A stretch of DNA of 64,000 nucleotides from positions 1-64,000 of the forward strand of contig NZ_JASD01000001.1 of assembly GCF_000622385.1 (NCBI RefSeq), read 5' to 3'. The DNA comes from Sulfitobacter noctilucicola (GTDB lineage Bacteria > Pseudomonadota > Alphaproteobacteria > Rhodobacterales > Rhodobacteraceae). Made by a program: the position numbers and the translations under genes. The notes beneath the pieces were generated by a model. It did not search any database. It was not told where the DNA came from and saw only the letters and a program-made list of their open reading frames with translations. This document shows positions 1 through 8,469 of the stretch, one piece after another (the first letter of the stretch is position 1; the number at the start of each line of letters is the position of its first letter).

Positions 1-587
1 GCATCCAGGATCGCGCGATGTTGATGCTGTGCGTAGCTCAACGAATTCTGGAAATCAGGGATCGCCGCCTGATCGCTGAGAAAGGCAGAAGGGGAGGCCA
101 GCGGCAGCAAGTTCATCCGTTGCGCCTCTCGCCGGATCAGGGGGCTGCCCGGGAATTCGGTCAGTAGCTCATGAAACCTCGCGTTCAACTGAACATATTG
201 TTCGAAATCCGGTGCCTGACCGGTCGCGAGGGCCGCGTCAATCTGATCAAGAACCAGCACTGCCTGCGTCATCAGATCGGGGGTTACGCCACGCTCTGCG
301 GCCATCCGCGCGGCAGTACCCTCGATCACGCCACGCAACTCTATCGCATCGGCAATATCTTCTTTGGTAAATGTCGCAACACGGCAACCACCTGTGCTGA
401 TCCGCTCCAGAAGGCCTTCAGCAACCAACCGGTCCATCGCCTGTCGCAAAGGGGTGCGTGAGATACCAAGTTGGGCGGCCATCGCCACTTCTGACAACCG
501 CTGCCCTTTCGCAAAATCGCCCGACATCACAAGAGACCGCAAGCCGAGCAAAGCCTTCTCAGATTGCGTAAGACTTCGATTGGGCAA
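1..587 (-). CDS. GntR-family transcriptional regulator with FCD domain (3' end outside window)
   Basis: Reading the reverse strand from a TTG at 587 gives an uncut frame of 195 codons that leaves the window. An AAGGAG Shine-Dalgarno lies 7 nt before this TTG and no better start is seen. Residues about 8-75 form the winged helix typical of GntR proteins (LSEVAMAAQLGISRTPLRQA is the recognition helix region). The rest matches the all-helical FCD ligand domain, with the ELRGVIEG stretch and the FHELL metal/ligand-binding helix. FCD regulators usually repress a neighbouring catabolic or transport operon and release DNA on binding a small carboxylate. The gene is divergent from the TRAP operon, and two TGTATACA palindromes lie between them, so it probably controls that operon and itself. 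The ligand is unknown. Confidence 0.9.
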   Translation of the reverse strand, partial: MPNRSLTQSEKALLGLRSLVMSGDFAKGQRLSEVAMAAQLGISRTPLRQAMDRLVAEGLLERISTGGCRVATFTKEDIADAIELRGVIEGTAARMAAERGVTPDLMTQAVLVLDQIDAALATGQAPDFEQYVQLNARFHELLTEFPGSPLIRREAQRMNLLPLASPSAFLSDQAAIPDFQNSLSYAQHQHRAILD

Positions 588-638
588 GGGCTGTCTCCTT
601 AACCCGGCAGTGCCGGATCGCTACGTTTACTATGAGTC

Positions 639-650
639 TCTGTATACAGA
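639..650. promoter_or_regulatory. GntR/FCD operator 1 (perfect 12-bp palindrome)
   Basis: TCTGTATACAGA is a perfect palindrome 52 bp upstream of the GntR start codon. TGTATACA-like cores are known binding sites for several FCD-type GntR regulators. Assignment to the neighbouring regulator is inferred from position and from a second copy 62 bp away. Confidence 0.65.
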
Positions 651-700
651 ATCGCGTAGATACGGCGTGATTCGCCGAGGTAAGCGGATTTTTGGCAGGT

Positions 701-710
701 TCTGTATACA
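701..710. promoter_or_regulatory. GntR/FCD operator 2
   Basis: TCTGTATACA repeats ten bases of operator 1, with the same TGTATACA palindromic core at 703-710. The centres of the two copies are 62 bp apart, close to six helical turns, which would suit binding on one DNA face or a loop. It is the copy nearer to the TRAP operon. Confidence 0.6.
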
Positions 711-1065
711 TTTGAAAGAACCCGATTGGCCTGACACGTTACTTCTGGATTTGCTATACGACAGAATATCAATGCATGAGATTTCACCAGCAGTCTTTCG
801 AGCCATATAAATTCCCACCTTATCAGATAGTTAAGTCAAACCCTACCGCGCGCGCTCGGTCGAGGTCGCTCAAGATCGAATTTCAAACCGCCTAAATCGG
901 GACCACTATGCTCAAAAAACACCAAAGTAGCGCTTGCCTAACTTCAGGTTTGAATTAACTTCGCTCCGAGGTCTGGAAAAGCGCGAAGAATACGCGTGGT
1001 CCGGGCGTCTAAAAATGGATGTGGCAAAAACAAAAACCGCTGCATCAAATTCCTTGGGAGGAAAC

Positions 1066-2160
1066 ATGACAAATACTGTAAACCGCAGAAAATTTCTGCG
1101 CGGTTCGGCTGTTGCCGGCGCCGCAGCACTCGCCACGCCTGCCCTTGCGGACGGTCACGGCACGACGATCAAGATGCAGGCAGCCTGGGGCGGCGGCATC
1201 TTCTTGGAAAACGCACAGTCGTTTGCGGCACGCGTTAACGAGATGTCCGGCGGTTCATTGACCATCGAAGTTCTGTCTGTCGACGCCGTTGTGAAAACAA
1301 GCCAGATGCAGGATGCGGTCCACCGCGGTGTTCTGGATGCGGCGCACTATGTGCCTGCTTACTGGTATGGCAAATCCAAGGCCGCGTCCCTGTTCGGCAC
1401 CGGTCCTTGCTTTGGCTGGTCATCTCAGGAAGTGCTGGGTTGGGTCCATGCAGGTGGCGGTCAGGAACTCTTTGACGAATTGATGGACAGCCTTCGCTTG
1501 AATGTTGTCTCGTTCTTTAACTCGCCGATGCCTGCGCAGCCGCTTGGTTGGTTCCAGGAGCAGATCACAGACGCAAGCCAGATGAACGGCCTCAAGTACC
1601 GGACCGTTGGTCTGGCGGCTGACGTGCTGCTTGAAATGGGTATGTCTGTTGTTCAACTGCCCGGCGGTGAAATCCAGCCGGCGATGAAATCCGGCCTGAT
1701 TGATGCGGCGGAATTCAATAACCCGACGTCTGACCGTGACTTTGGTATGCAGGATGTTTCCAAGCACTACCACCTTGCGTCCTATCACCAGTCGCAGGAA
1801 TTCTTTGAGGTTACGATCAACAAAGACAAGTTCAACTCCCTGTCGGATGAGCACAAGGCGATCATCAAGAACGCTTCAATGGCAGAAAACTCCGGTTTCT
1901 ACTGGGGCAACACCAAGCGTTATTCCGATGACCTGCTGAAGCTGCAGGAATCCGATGGTGTTAACGTTTACCGCACGCCGGACAGCGTTATGGCGGCCCA
2001 GCTTGAGGCATGGGACAAAGTCACTGCGCGCATCGCAGAGGATGACCCGTTCTTTGCCAAGGTGATGGAATCACAAAAGGCGTACGCCAAGGATGTGATG
2101 AACTATCTCAACCTGAACCAGCCTGACTACAAGCTGGCCTACAACCACTACTTCGGTTGA
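1066..2160 (+). CDS. dctP: TRAP transporter periplasmic solute-binding protein (DctP family)
   Basis: 364 residues. The start ATG at 1066 has GGGAGG 5 nt upstream; a longer in-frame extension to 934 has no ribosome binding site and would bury the signal peptide. The N-terminus carries a twin-arginine export signal (NRRKFLRGSAVAGAAALATPALA), unusual but known for TRAP receptors of the mannitol/chloroaromatic/2-oxoacid branch. The mature part has the family's IKMQAAWGGG start and the YRTVGLAADVL and GEIQPAMKSGLIDAAE stretches around the ligand arginine. It captures an organic acid in the periplasm for the DctQM permease encoded next. The exact ligand cannot be read from sequence. A strong hairpin follows the gene. 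Confidence 0.92.
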   Translation: MTNTVNRRKFLRGSAVAGAAALATPALADGHGTTIKMQAAWGGGIFLENAQSFAARVNEMSGGSLTIEVLSVDAVVKTSQMQDAVHRGVLDAAHYVPAYWYGKSKAASLFGTGPCFGWSSQEVLGWVHAGGGQELFDELMDSLRLNVVSFFNSPMPAQPLGWFQEQITDASQMNGLKYRTVGLAADVLLEMGMSVVQLPGGEIQPAMKSGLIDAAEFNNPTSDRDFGMQDVSKHYHLASYHQSQEFFEVTINKDKFNSLSDEHKAIIKNASMAENSGFYWGNTKRYSDDLLKLQESDGVNVYRTPDSVMAAQLEAWDKVTARIAEDDPFFAKVMESQKAYAKDVMNYLNLNQPDYKLAYNHYFG

Positions 2161-2180
2161 GTTTAGAAACCTGAAAAGAC

Positions 2181-2208
2181 GTCCGGGTGCCCTGTGCGGT
2201 GCCCGGAC
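2181..2208 (+). terminator. Hairpin between dctP and dctQ (transcript attenuator or stabiliser)
   Basis: The arms GTCCGGGTGCC and GGTGCCCGGAC pair over 11 bp when two G-U wobbles are allowed, around a 6-nt loop. A short ATTTT follows. Hairpins after the solute-binding gene commonly raise its transcript level above that of the membrane subunits; that role is inferred here. Confidence 0.65.
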
Positions 2209-2272
2209 ATTTTACGCTTAAGGAAGTGCCACAAAACTTTCGGGCGAAGTCTGTTAGGGGAGCGACAGATAA

Positions 2273-2863
2273 ATGAGATTTGTTCACGCTATCGAAGGCC
2301 TGAGCCTTTGGACGGGGCGCGCCTTTGGCTGGTGTATCCTGATCCTGACGCTCTCTGTGTCATACGAGGTTTTCGTCCGTTATGTGCTGAATGCTCCGAC
2401 GGTCTGGGCCTTCGACATGATGATCCAGATGTATGGTGCCCTGTTCTTGATGTGCGGCGCGTATGCGTTGGCGCAGGACACGCATGTACGCGCCGATGTG
2501 GTCTACCGGTTGTTTCCGGTTCGGGTGCAGGCAACGCTCGATTTCGTTCTCTATTTCCTGTTCTTCTTTCCCGGTATCATCGCGCTGGTTTGGTACGGAT
2601 ACGAAATCGCCTCGGACAGCTGGCGGTATAAGGAAGTGAGCTTTAACAGCCCCGCTTCCATCCAGATCTATTTCTTCAAATCCCTGATTCCGTTGGCCGG
2701 TGGATTGCTTGCCATCCAAGGTATCGCCGAGCTGGTGCGCTGTATATTTGCCATGCGGTCCGGCGTCTGGCCCGAACGGCTGGCGGATGTGAAAGAAACC
2801 GAAGACCTGCTCACCGATGTTGACCTTGACGCCATCCGCGCGGTCTCACCGGGCAAGAAATAA
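2273..2863 (+). CDS. dctQ: TRAP transporter small permease subunit (DctQ family)
   Basis: 196 residues with four hydrophobic segments (about 12-35, 45-70, 88-112 and 140-165), the usual DctQ topology. GGGGAG lies just upstream of the ATG. The length is slightly above the family norm because of a charged C-terminal tail. It forms the membrane complex with DctM, encoded 30 bp downstream, and uses the sodium gradient to move the substrate delivered by DctP. Confidence 0.9.
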   Translation: MRFVHAIEGLSLWTGRAFGWCILILTLSVSYEVFVRYVLNAPTVWAFDMMIQMYGALFLMCGAYALAQDTHVRADVVYRLFPVRVQATLDFVLYFLFFFPGIIALVWYGYEIASDSWRYKEVSFNSPASIQIYFFKSLIPLAGGLLAIQGIAELVRCIFAMRSGVWPERLADVKETEDLLTDVDLDAIRAVSPGKK

Positions 2864-2893
2864 GCCACACGGCAACTTCAGAAAGATAAAAAG

Positions 2894-4261
2894 ATGACAA
2901 ATCCCGAAGTCGCCCTGTTGATGCTTGGACTGTTCATTGTCCTTGTTCTACTTGGTTTTCCAATCGCTTTTACACTGCTCGCGATGGGCGTGGCCTTTGG
3001 CTACTACGCCTACCATCAAGGCGGATCGATCGACAGTTTCAGCGACATTTTCAACAACAATATCTTCTATCTGGTGAACCAGAACACCTATTCGGTGATG
3101 GAGAACCCGACACTTGTCGCTATCCCTTTGTTCCTGTTCATGGGCTATGTGGTGGAACGCGCCAACATCGTCGACAAGCTCTTCTTCTCTCTCTACATGG
3201 CCGCGCGCAATCTGCCGGGTAGCCTTGCCATTGCCGCTCTTTTGACCTGCGCGGTCTTTTCGACCGCGTCCGGCATTGTCGGGGCCGTTGTCACGCTGAT
3301 GGGATTGCTTGCTTTCCCTGCGATGGCGAACGCGAACTACAACAAGAGCTTTGCATCCGGCGTTATCTGCGCGGGCGGCACATTGGGAATTCTGATCCCG
3401 CCATCGATCATGCTGATCGTTTATGCAGCAATCGCGGATTTGTCGCCTTTGCGTCTTTATGCGGCGGCACTCTTTCCGGGTATGCTGCTCGCGGGTCTTT
3501 ATATTGTCTACGTGATCGTGCGGGTCTGGATCACGCCTTCGCTGGCACCCAAACCAACGATGGAGGACGTCCCTCCTCCGCGTGAAATCTACTGGGATTT
3601 GCTGGTCAGCTTTGTTCCGCTAACCGTTCTGATCGCGCTTGTTCTTGGCTCTATCCTCGGTGGTCTGGCGACACCCGCCGAAGCGGCAGCAATGGGTGCG
3701 CTGGGTGGCATGGTGCTGGCGGTGCTGTACCGCTCCATGACATGGACCAAGTTGAAGGAAAGCGTTTTCCTGACGGCCAAGGCCACAGCAATGGTGTGCT
3801 GGCTTTTTGTCGGCTCATGGACCTTTGCGTCGGTGTTTTCCTATCTTGGCGGACATGACATCATCGCCGATTGGGTTGGCGGTATGGACCTTGAACCATG
3901 GGAGTTCCTTGTCCTCGCGCAGATCATCATCTTCTTGCTCGGCTGGCCGCTGGAATGGTCTGAAATCCTGATTATTTTTGTGCCAATTTTCCTGCCGCTG
4001 TTGGAAGTTTTTGGCGTGAACCCCTACTTCTTTGCAATGCTCGTCGCGCTGAACCTCCAGACGTCATTCCTGACCCCGCCCATGGCGATGTCGGCCTATT
4101 ATCTAAAAGGCGTATTGAAAAAGCAGATCGAGCTGATGGAGATTTTCAGGGGGATCATGCCCTATCTCGGGATCGTAATCCTGACGATGGTGCTGATGTA
4201 CCAGTTTCCCGGAATCGCGCTTTGGTTCCCTGACTATCTCTTCGGGCCATACATCCCATGA
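2894..4261 (+). CDS. dctM: TRAP transporter large permease subunit (DctM family)
   Basis: 455 residues with about 12 hydrophobic segments, matching the DctM/ion-transporter fold. The conserved TCAVFSTASGIVGA and GGTLGILIPPSIMLI stretches, the second with its paired prolines, and the C-terminal TPPMAMSAYYLKG are all present. It is the transport channel of the TRAP system. The stop codon overlaps the amidase start as ATGA, so translation of the two is probably coupled and the amidase likely acts on the imported compound. Confidence 0.93.
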   Translation: MTNPEVALLMLGLFIVLVLLGFPIAFTLLAMGVAFGYYAYHQGGSIDSFSDIFNNNIFYLVNQNTYSVMENPTLVAIPLFLFMGYVVERANIVDKLFFSLYMAARNLPGSLAIAALLTCAVFSTASGIVGAVVTLMGLLAFPAMANANYNKSFASGVICAGGTLGILIPPSIMLIVYAAIADLSPLRLYAAALFPGMLLAGLYIVYVIVRVWITPSLAPKPTMEDVPPPREIYWDLLVSFVPLTVLIALVLGSILGGLATPAEAAAMGALGGMVLAVLYRSMTWTKLKESVFLTAKATAMVCWLFVGSWTFASVFSYLGGHDIIADWVGGMDLEPWEFLVLAQIIIFLLGWPLEWSEILIIFVPIFLPLLEVFGVNPYFFAMLVALNLQTSFLTPPMAMSAYYLKGVLKKQIELMEIFRGIMPYLGIVILTMVLMYQFPGIALWFPDYLFGPYIP

Positions 4262-5595
4262 TCAAAGACGCCTACACTTTAAGCGCAGCAGAGGCCCTTT
4301 CGGCTTGTGCTGCGGGGCGGCTCACGTCTGTGCAGCTTGTTCAATCCTGTCTGGACCGGATCACCGAAACCGATGCCGGCATCAAGGCATGGGCTTTTCT
4401 TGATCCGGATGCAGCACTGGCGCAGGCCACAGAATGTGACCGCATTCGCAAGGCGGGGATGCCGCTCGGGCCGCTGCACGGCATTCCGGTTGGTCTGAAA
4501 GACATCATCGACACCGCCAGAATGCCAACTCAACGGGGCACTCCGATCTTTGAGGGGCGACAGACCGAAGAGGTGGCGCGGCTGGTCGAGCATTTACGCG
4601 AAGCCGGTGCGGTAATCATGGGCAAGACGGTCACAACCGAACTTGCCTTTGTGCACGCCAATGAAACACGTAATCCGCATAATCCCGACCACAGCCCCGG
4701 TGGGTCCTCCAGCGGGTCAGCGGCCGCTGTTGCGGCATTCCACGTGCCACTAGCCATCGGAACGCAAACCAACGGCTCCGTTATACGGCCGGCATCGTTC
4801 TGCGGGACTTTCGGGTTCAAGCCGACTCGCGGCGTGATCTCGCGCAATGGTTTGCTGCAAACCTCTGTATCGCTAGACCAGGTCGGTTGCTTTGGCCGCA
4901 CATTGGCGGATGTCGCTTTGCTGACGGATGTCATTGGCAGCTATGATCACCGCGACCCCGTCAGCTTTGCCCGCCCGCGCCCCGACATGTCGGCAGGCGC
5001 GGTGGCCGAGGCTCCTGTTACTCCTGATCTTGCCTGGTTCGATCTGCCTTTCAACGATCGGCTTTCGGATGATGCCCGCGAAGGGTTCGACGCAGTGCTT
5101 GATATTCTGGGGCCACAAGTCACCCGGATGGCCCCTGCCGACACGCTGTCTAATCTGGTGGCCGTTCAGGCGCGCATTCACGAATACGAGATTGCCCAAC
5201 ATCAGGCAGAGGTCTTTGATACGCACTGGGATCAGATCAGCGATACGCTCAAACCCGTCATCACCCGTGCGCGTCAGATCACCAAAACCGAATATGAAGA
5301 TGCGCTGGCCGTCAAAAAATCGGCCGAAGATTTCTTTGCCGACTTCTTTGTCGAATTCGACGCAATCATCGCCCCCTCTGCAGCTGGCGAAGCCCCCGTA
5401 TTCGGCAACGGCACAGGCGATCCTATTTTCTGCACGCTCTGGACGCTCGCAGGCTTGCCTTGTGTGAGCTTACCGCTTCTGGTGGGGGCAACAGGACTGC
5501 CGATCGGTGTGCAACTTATCGGCTCCGTTGAAAAAGACGACCGTTTGCTGCGCACGGCACGTTGGTTGCAAACGACGCTCGCGCAAGCGGACTAA
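4258..5595 (+). CDS. Amidase signature-family hydrolase
   Basis: 445 residues, a full-length amidase signature enzyme. The Ser-cisSer-Lys apparatus is visible: Lys81 in GLKDIID, the glycine/serine motif GGSSSGSAAAVA near residues 148-160, and the likely nucleophile Ser174 in TQTNGSVIRPASF. These enzymes hydrolyse carboxylic amides to acid plus ammonia. It has no signal peptide, so it acts in the cytoplasm. Sitting directly behind a TRAP transporter, it probably processes an imported amide or related carboxylate. The substrate cannot be predicted, and GatA function is unlikely because no GatB/C is nearby. Confidence 0.9.
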   Translation: MIKDAYTLSAAEALSACAAGRLTSVQLVQSCLDRITETDAGIKAWAFLDPDAALAQATECDRIRKAGMPLGPLHGIPVGLKDIIDTARMPTQRGTPIFEGRQTEEVARLVEHLREAGAVIMGKTVTTELAFVHANETRNPHNPDHSPGGSSSGSAAAVAAFHVPLAIGTQTNGSVIRPASFCGTFGFKPTRGVISRNGLLQTSVSLDQVGCFGRTLADVALLTDVIGSYDHRDPVSFARPRPDMSAGAVAEAPVTPDLAWFDLPFNDRLSDDAREGFDAVLDILGPQVTRMAPADTLSNLVAVQARIHEYEIAQHQAEVFDTHWDQISDTLKPVITRARQITKTEYEDALAVKKSAEDFFADFFVEFDAIIAPSAAGEAPVFGNGTGDPIFCTLWTLAGLPCVSLPLLVGATGLPIGVQLIGSVEKDDRLLRTARWLQTTLAQAD

Positions 5596-5609
5596 AGAAA
5601 GGACAGTCT

Positions 5610-5804
5610 ATGTCATACACTGTTAAACTAATCGTCGGCCTGATTGGCACCGCGTTCCTGTGCATCTTCATCGGCGGCCTGTCGCAAAGCATCTCTAGCG
5701 GGTTTGCTGGGTTTACCGGCGGTCTGCCCTTCATGATCATCGCGATTATCGTCTGCGGCATGGCCATCTATGATTTCTGGGACGAATGCGTGCGCAAGAA
5801 ATGA
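5610..5804 (+). CDS. Small two-helix membrane protein of unknown function
   Basis: 64 residues from ATG 5610, preceded by GAAAGGA at suitable spacing. Two hydrophobic segments (about 5-25 and 38-56) are joined by a glycine-rich turn, with a charged C-terminal end (DECVRKK). No family recognised. It lies between the amidase and a dehydrogenase and overlaps the next start by ATGA, so it belongs to the operon. It may assist the transporter, but nothing in the sequence proves that. Confidence 0.75.
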   Translation: MSYTVKLIVGLIGTAFLCIFIGGLSQSISSGFAGFTGGLPFMIIAIIVCGMAIYDFWDECVRKK

Positions 5805-6760
5805 GCAAGAAACGCCTATGGATCACCCGCCGCCTGTCCGACGCAACGCTGGAGCGTGCCGCACGGGATTATGACGTCGTCATCAATCACGAGGACCTGC
5901 CCGGCACAGCGGAACAACTGATTGCCGCGAGCGCCGAATTCGACGCCATCATCCCCTGTCATTCCGAACATTTCAGCGCGGATGTCGTGGCGCAGTTCTC
6001 CGACCGGCTCAAGATCGTTGCGAACCATTCTGTCGGCGTGGATCATTGTAATCTGCCCGCACTTAAGGACCGTGGCATCGCCGTCACCAACACCCCCGAC
6101 GTTTTGTCGGACGCCACGGCAGAGCTTGCGATGCTCCTGATGTTGGGTGCCGCACGAAACGCCGTTGCAGGCGACAGGATTGTGCGCAGCGGTGAATGGG
6201 ACAGTTGGTCACCGGCCTTTATGGTGGGCAAACAAGTCACCGGTTCCCGGCTGGGCATCATCGGGATGGGCCGCGTGGGCCGTGCCTTTGCGGCCAAGGC
6301 GCGCGGCTTTGATATGGATATCCACTATTACAACCGCACCGAACTTCCGGCAGATCAGGCACATGGTGCCATCTATCATACAGACGTTGAAAGCTTGCTT
6401 GGCGTCGCCGATTTCCTCTCCCTTCATTGCCCTGCGACACCAGAAACGACGAATCTCATGGACAACGACCGCTTTGCCTTGCTGCCACGCGGTGCGGTCG
6501 TGGTGAATTCAGCACGCGGTGCGCTTGTTGACGAAGCGGCCTTGCTTGACGCACTGAAAAGCGGTCAGGTCGCCGCCGCGGGTCTGGATTGCTTTCAGGT
6601 TGAACCCGGCGGCAACCCGGCCTTTGCGGCGCACGATAACATCTTTATGCTGCCCCACATCGGCAGCGCGACGCGCAAGACCCGCGATGCAATGGGCTTT
6701 CGCGCGCTCGATAATCTGGACGCCTTCTTTGCCGGCCAAACACCGGGCGACTTGCTATAA
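5801..6760 (+). CDS. D-isomer-specific 2-hydroxyacid dehydrogenase
   Basis: 319 residues. The ATG at 5801 overlaps the previous stop (ATGA); a start 15 bp earlier is possible but less likely. It has the two-domain fold of the GyaR/SerA family: NAD-binding GMGRVGRAFAAKARG near residues 152-166, the substrate arginine in NSARGALVDE, the acid in QVEPGGNPAF, and the catalytic histidine in LPHIGSAT. It interconverts a 2-oxoacid and a D-2-hydroxyacid with NAD(P)H, with glyoxylate/hydroxypyruvate as typical substrates. In this operon it probably handles the acid released by the amidase. Confidence 0.9.
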   Translation: MSKKRLWITRRLSDATLERAARDYDVVINHEDLPGTAEQLIAASAEFDAIIPCHSEHFSADVVAQFSDRLKIVANHSVGVDHCNLPALKDRGIAVTNTPDVLSDATAELAMLLMLGAARNAVAGDRIVRSGEWDSWSPAFMVGKQVTGSRLGIIGMGRVGRAFAAKARGFDMDIHYYNRTELPADQAHGAIYHTDVESLLGVADFLSLHCPATPETTNLMDNDRFALLPRGAVVVNSARGALVDEAALLDALKSGQVAAAGLDCFQVEPGGNPAFAAHDNIFMLPHIGSATRKTRDAMGFRALDNLDAFFAGQTPGDLL

Positions 6761-6780
6761 ATTTCGAAAAGGACACCACA

Positions 6781-7650
6781 ATGACAAAAGTTGCATTTCT
6801 CGGCCTTGGCGTAATGGGGTATCCCATGGCCGGCCATTTGCAAGCGGCAGGCCATGAGGTCACTGTCTACAACCGCACAGCGGCCAAAGCAGAAGCATGG
6901 ACCAAAGAACACGGCGGCCAAAGCGCATCCACACCGGCAGAAGCTGCCAAAGGCGCGGAAATGGTCATGGCCTGTGTCGGCAATGATGATGATCTGCGTT
7001 CAGTATGTCTGGGGGATGACGGTGCCTTTGCCGGAATGAATTCGGGTGCATTGTTCGTCGATCACACGACAGTTTCATCTGCGGTAACGCACGAACTTTA
7101 TGCAGCGGCCAAAGACAAAGGCATCGGTTTTGTCGATGCACCCGTTTCAGGCGGGCAGGCCGGTGCAGAGAACGGACAGCTTTCCATCATGTGTGGTGGC
7201 GATCAGGCCGAATACGACCGCGCCGAGCCGGTGATGAACGTCTACGCCAAACTCTGCCGTCGCATCGGTGACAGTGGCGCGGGACAGCTGACGAAAATGG
7301 CCAACCAGATTGCAATCGCAGGTCTGGTGCAGGGTCTTTCGGAGGCGCTGCATTTCGCAACCAAAGCCGGACTGGACGGGCGCGATGTGGTAGAGGTTAT
7401 TTCACAAGGCGCCGCAGGTAGCTGGCAAATGGCGAACCGCTACGAGACAATGCTCGACGATCATTTCGAGCACGGCTTTGCTGTAGACTGGATGCGGAAG
7501 GATCTGGCGATCTGCCTCAGCACCGCGAATGAAAACGGTGCAAGCCTGCCGGTCACGGCGCTGGTCGATCAGTTCTACAAGGATGTGCAGAAAATGGGCG
7601 GCGGCCGCTGGGACACATCCGCCCTGTTCAAGCGTCTTCAGGCAACCTGA
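6781..7650 (+). CDS. 3-hydroxyisobutyrate/tartronate-semialdehyde-type beta-hydroxyacid dehydrogenase
   Basis: 289 residues. The N-terminal dinucleotide motif GLGVMGYPMAGHL, the substrate-binding stretch DAPVSGGQAGAENG and the catalytic lysine region LTKMANQIAIAG are those of the beta-hydroxyacid dehydrogenase family. It oxidises or reduces a 3-hydroxyacid/semialdehyde pair with NAD(P). A ribosome site AAAAGGA precedes the ATG and it follows the 2-hydroxyacid dehydrogenase by 20 bp, so it is the last gene of the TRAP operon. The pair would suit hydroxypyruvate/tartronate-semialdehyde chemistry, but the substrate is not proven. Confidence 0.9.
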   Translation: MTKVAFLGLGVMGYPMAGHLQAAGHEVTVYNRTAAKAEAWTKEHGGQSASTPAEAAKGAEMVMACVGNDDDLRSVCLGDDGAFAGMNSGALFVDHTTVSSAVTHELYAAAKDKGIGFVDAPVSGGQAGAENGQLSIMCGGDQAEYDRAEPVMNVYAKLCRRIGDSGAGQLTKMANQIAIAGLVQGLSEALHFATKAGLDGRDVVEVISQGAAGSWQMANRYETMLDDHFEHGFAVDWMRKDLAICLSTANENGASLPVTALVDQFYKDVQKMGGGRWDTSALFKRLQAT

Positions 7651-7671
7651 CCGCCTGAGACCTGCTTGGTC

Positions 7672-8469
7672 CTATGGCTTGGCATTGAAGGTGAACAACG
7701 GCTCTGCGTTAATCGTATAGCCGTTGATCAACTCTTTTGCGGTGGCTGACGTCAGCCATGTTTCCAACTGCATGGCCGCATCGTTTTTGACATGTGGATG
7801 GCGCTCTGGGTTAACCGGAATATAAGCATATTGATTGAACAGAATCGGATCCCCTGCATAAAGCAGCGCCATGTCCTGCTTGTTGCCAAAATTCAGCCAA
7901 CTCGCCCTGTCCGCCATGATATAAGCGGCAAGGCCTGCTGCGGTATTGAGGCTAGCCCCCATTCCCGCACCGACAGCATTGTACCAGTCGCCGAACTGCG
8001 CCGGGTCAGCACTTGCAGTGGACCACAACGAAAGCTCCTTTTTGTGCGTGCCGCTGTCATCACCGCGGCTGACAAAGGGGGCCTTTGCCTGTTGAATCTT
8101 GTCCAACGCGTCTATCGCGCTCTCTGCATCTGCAATTTCTGCCGGATCCGTCGATGGCCCGATAAACACGAAATCATTATACATGATCTCGCGTCTGTGG
8201 GTGCCATATCCGTTTGCCAGAAACGCCTCCTCCGCCGATCTTGAATGCACGAGAATAGCGTCAACATCTCCTGCCTGGCCAAGGCGGATGGCCTGACCGG
8301 TGCCCACGACAAGCAACTGCACCTCGAGGCCGGTATCCTCTTGAATCGCCGGCAAAAGAACCTCTGACAGTCCTGAATTATGAAAACTGGTGGTTACAGC
8401 CATACGAAGTGTTTCAGCACTTGCCTGAAAACCGGCAAGAACCAGAATAATAGCAAGAAAGCGGGTCAT
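7672..8469 (-). CDS. tupA: Tungstate ABC transporter substrate-binding protein TupA
   Basis: 265 residues with a Sec signal peptide (MTRFLAIILVLAGFQASA). The mature protein starts with the family hallmark TTSFHNSGL, followed by VGTGQAIRLGQAGDVDAILVHS and SRGDDSGTHKKE, which form the oxyanion pocket in TupA/WtpA proteins. This pattern favours tungstate over molybdate (ModA lacks the TTS..SGL start), though specificity needs binding data. The start overlaps the tupC stop as ATGA. Gene order tupB-tupC-tupA behind the formate dehydrogenase genes suggests the metal is for that enzyme. It ends 22 bp from the convergent TRAP operon. Confidence 0.9.
   Translation of the reverse strand: MTRFLAIILVLAGFQASAETLRMAVTTSFHNSGLSEVLLPAIQEDTGLEVQLLVVGTGQAIRLGQAGDVDAILVHSRSAEEAFLANGYGTHRREIMYNDFVFIGPSTDPAEIADAESAIDALDKIQQAKAPFVSRGDDSGTHKKELSLWSTASADPAQFGDWYNAVGAGMGASLNTAAGLAAYIMADRASWLNFGNKQDMALLYAGDPILFNQYAYIPVNPERHPHVKNDAAMQLETWLTSATAKELINGYTINAEPLFTFNAKP

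Larger units (their letters stand above)
588..1065. other. Intergenic control region between GntR gene and TRAP operon
   Basis: This 478-bp stretch separates divergent genes. It holds two TGTATACA-type palindromes (listed separately) and the ribosome binding site GGGAGG just before dctP. The part from about 711 to 1050 has no convincing gene. Short open frames here lack ribosome binding sites and family resemblance. I could not place sigma-70 boxes with confidence. Confidence 0.6.
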
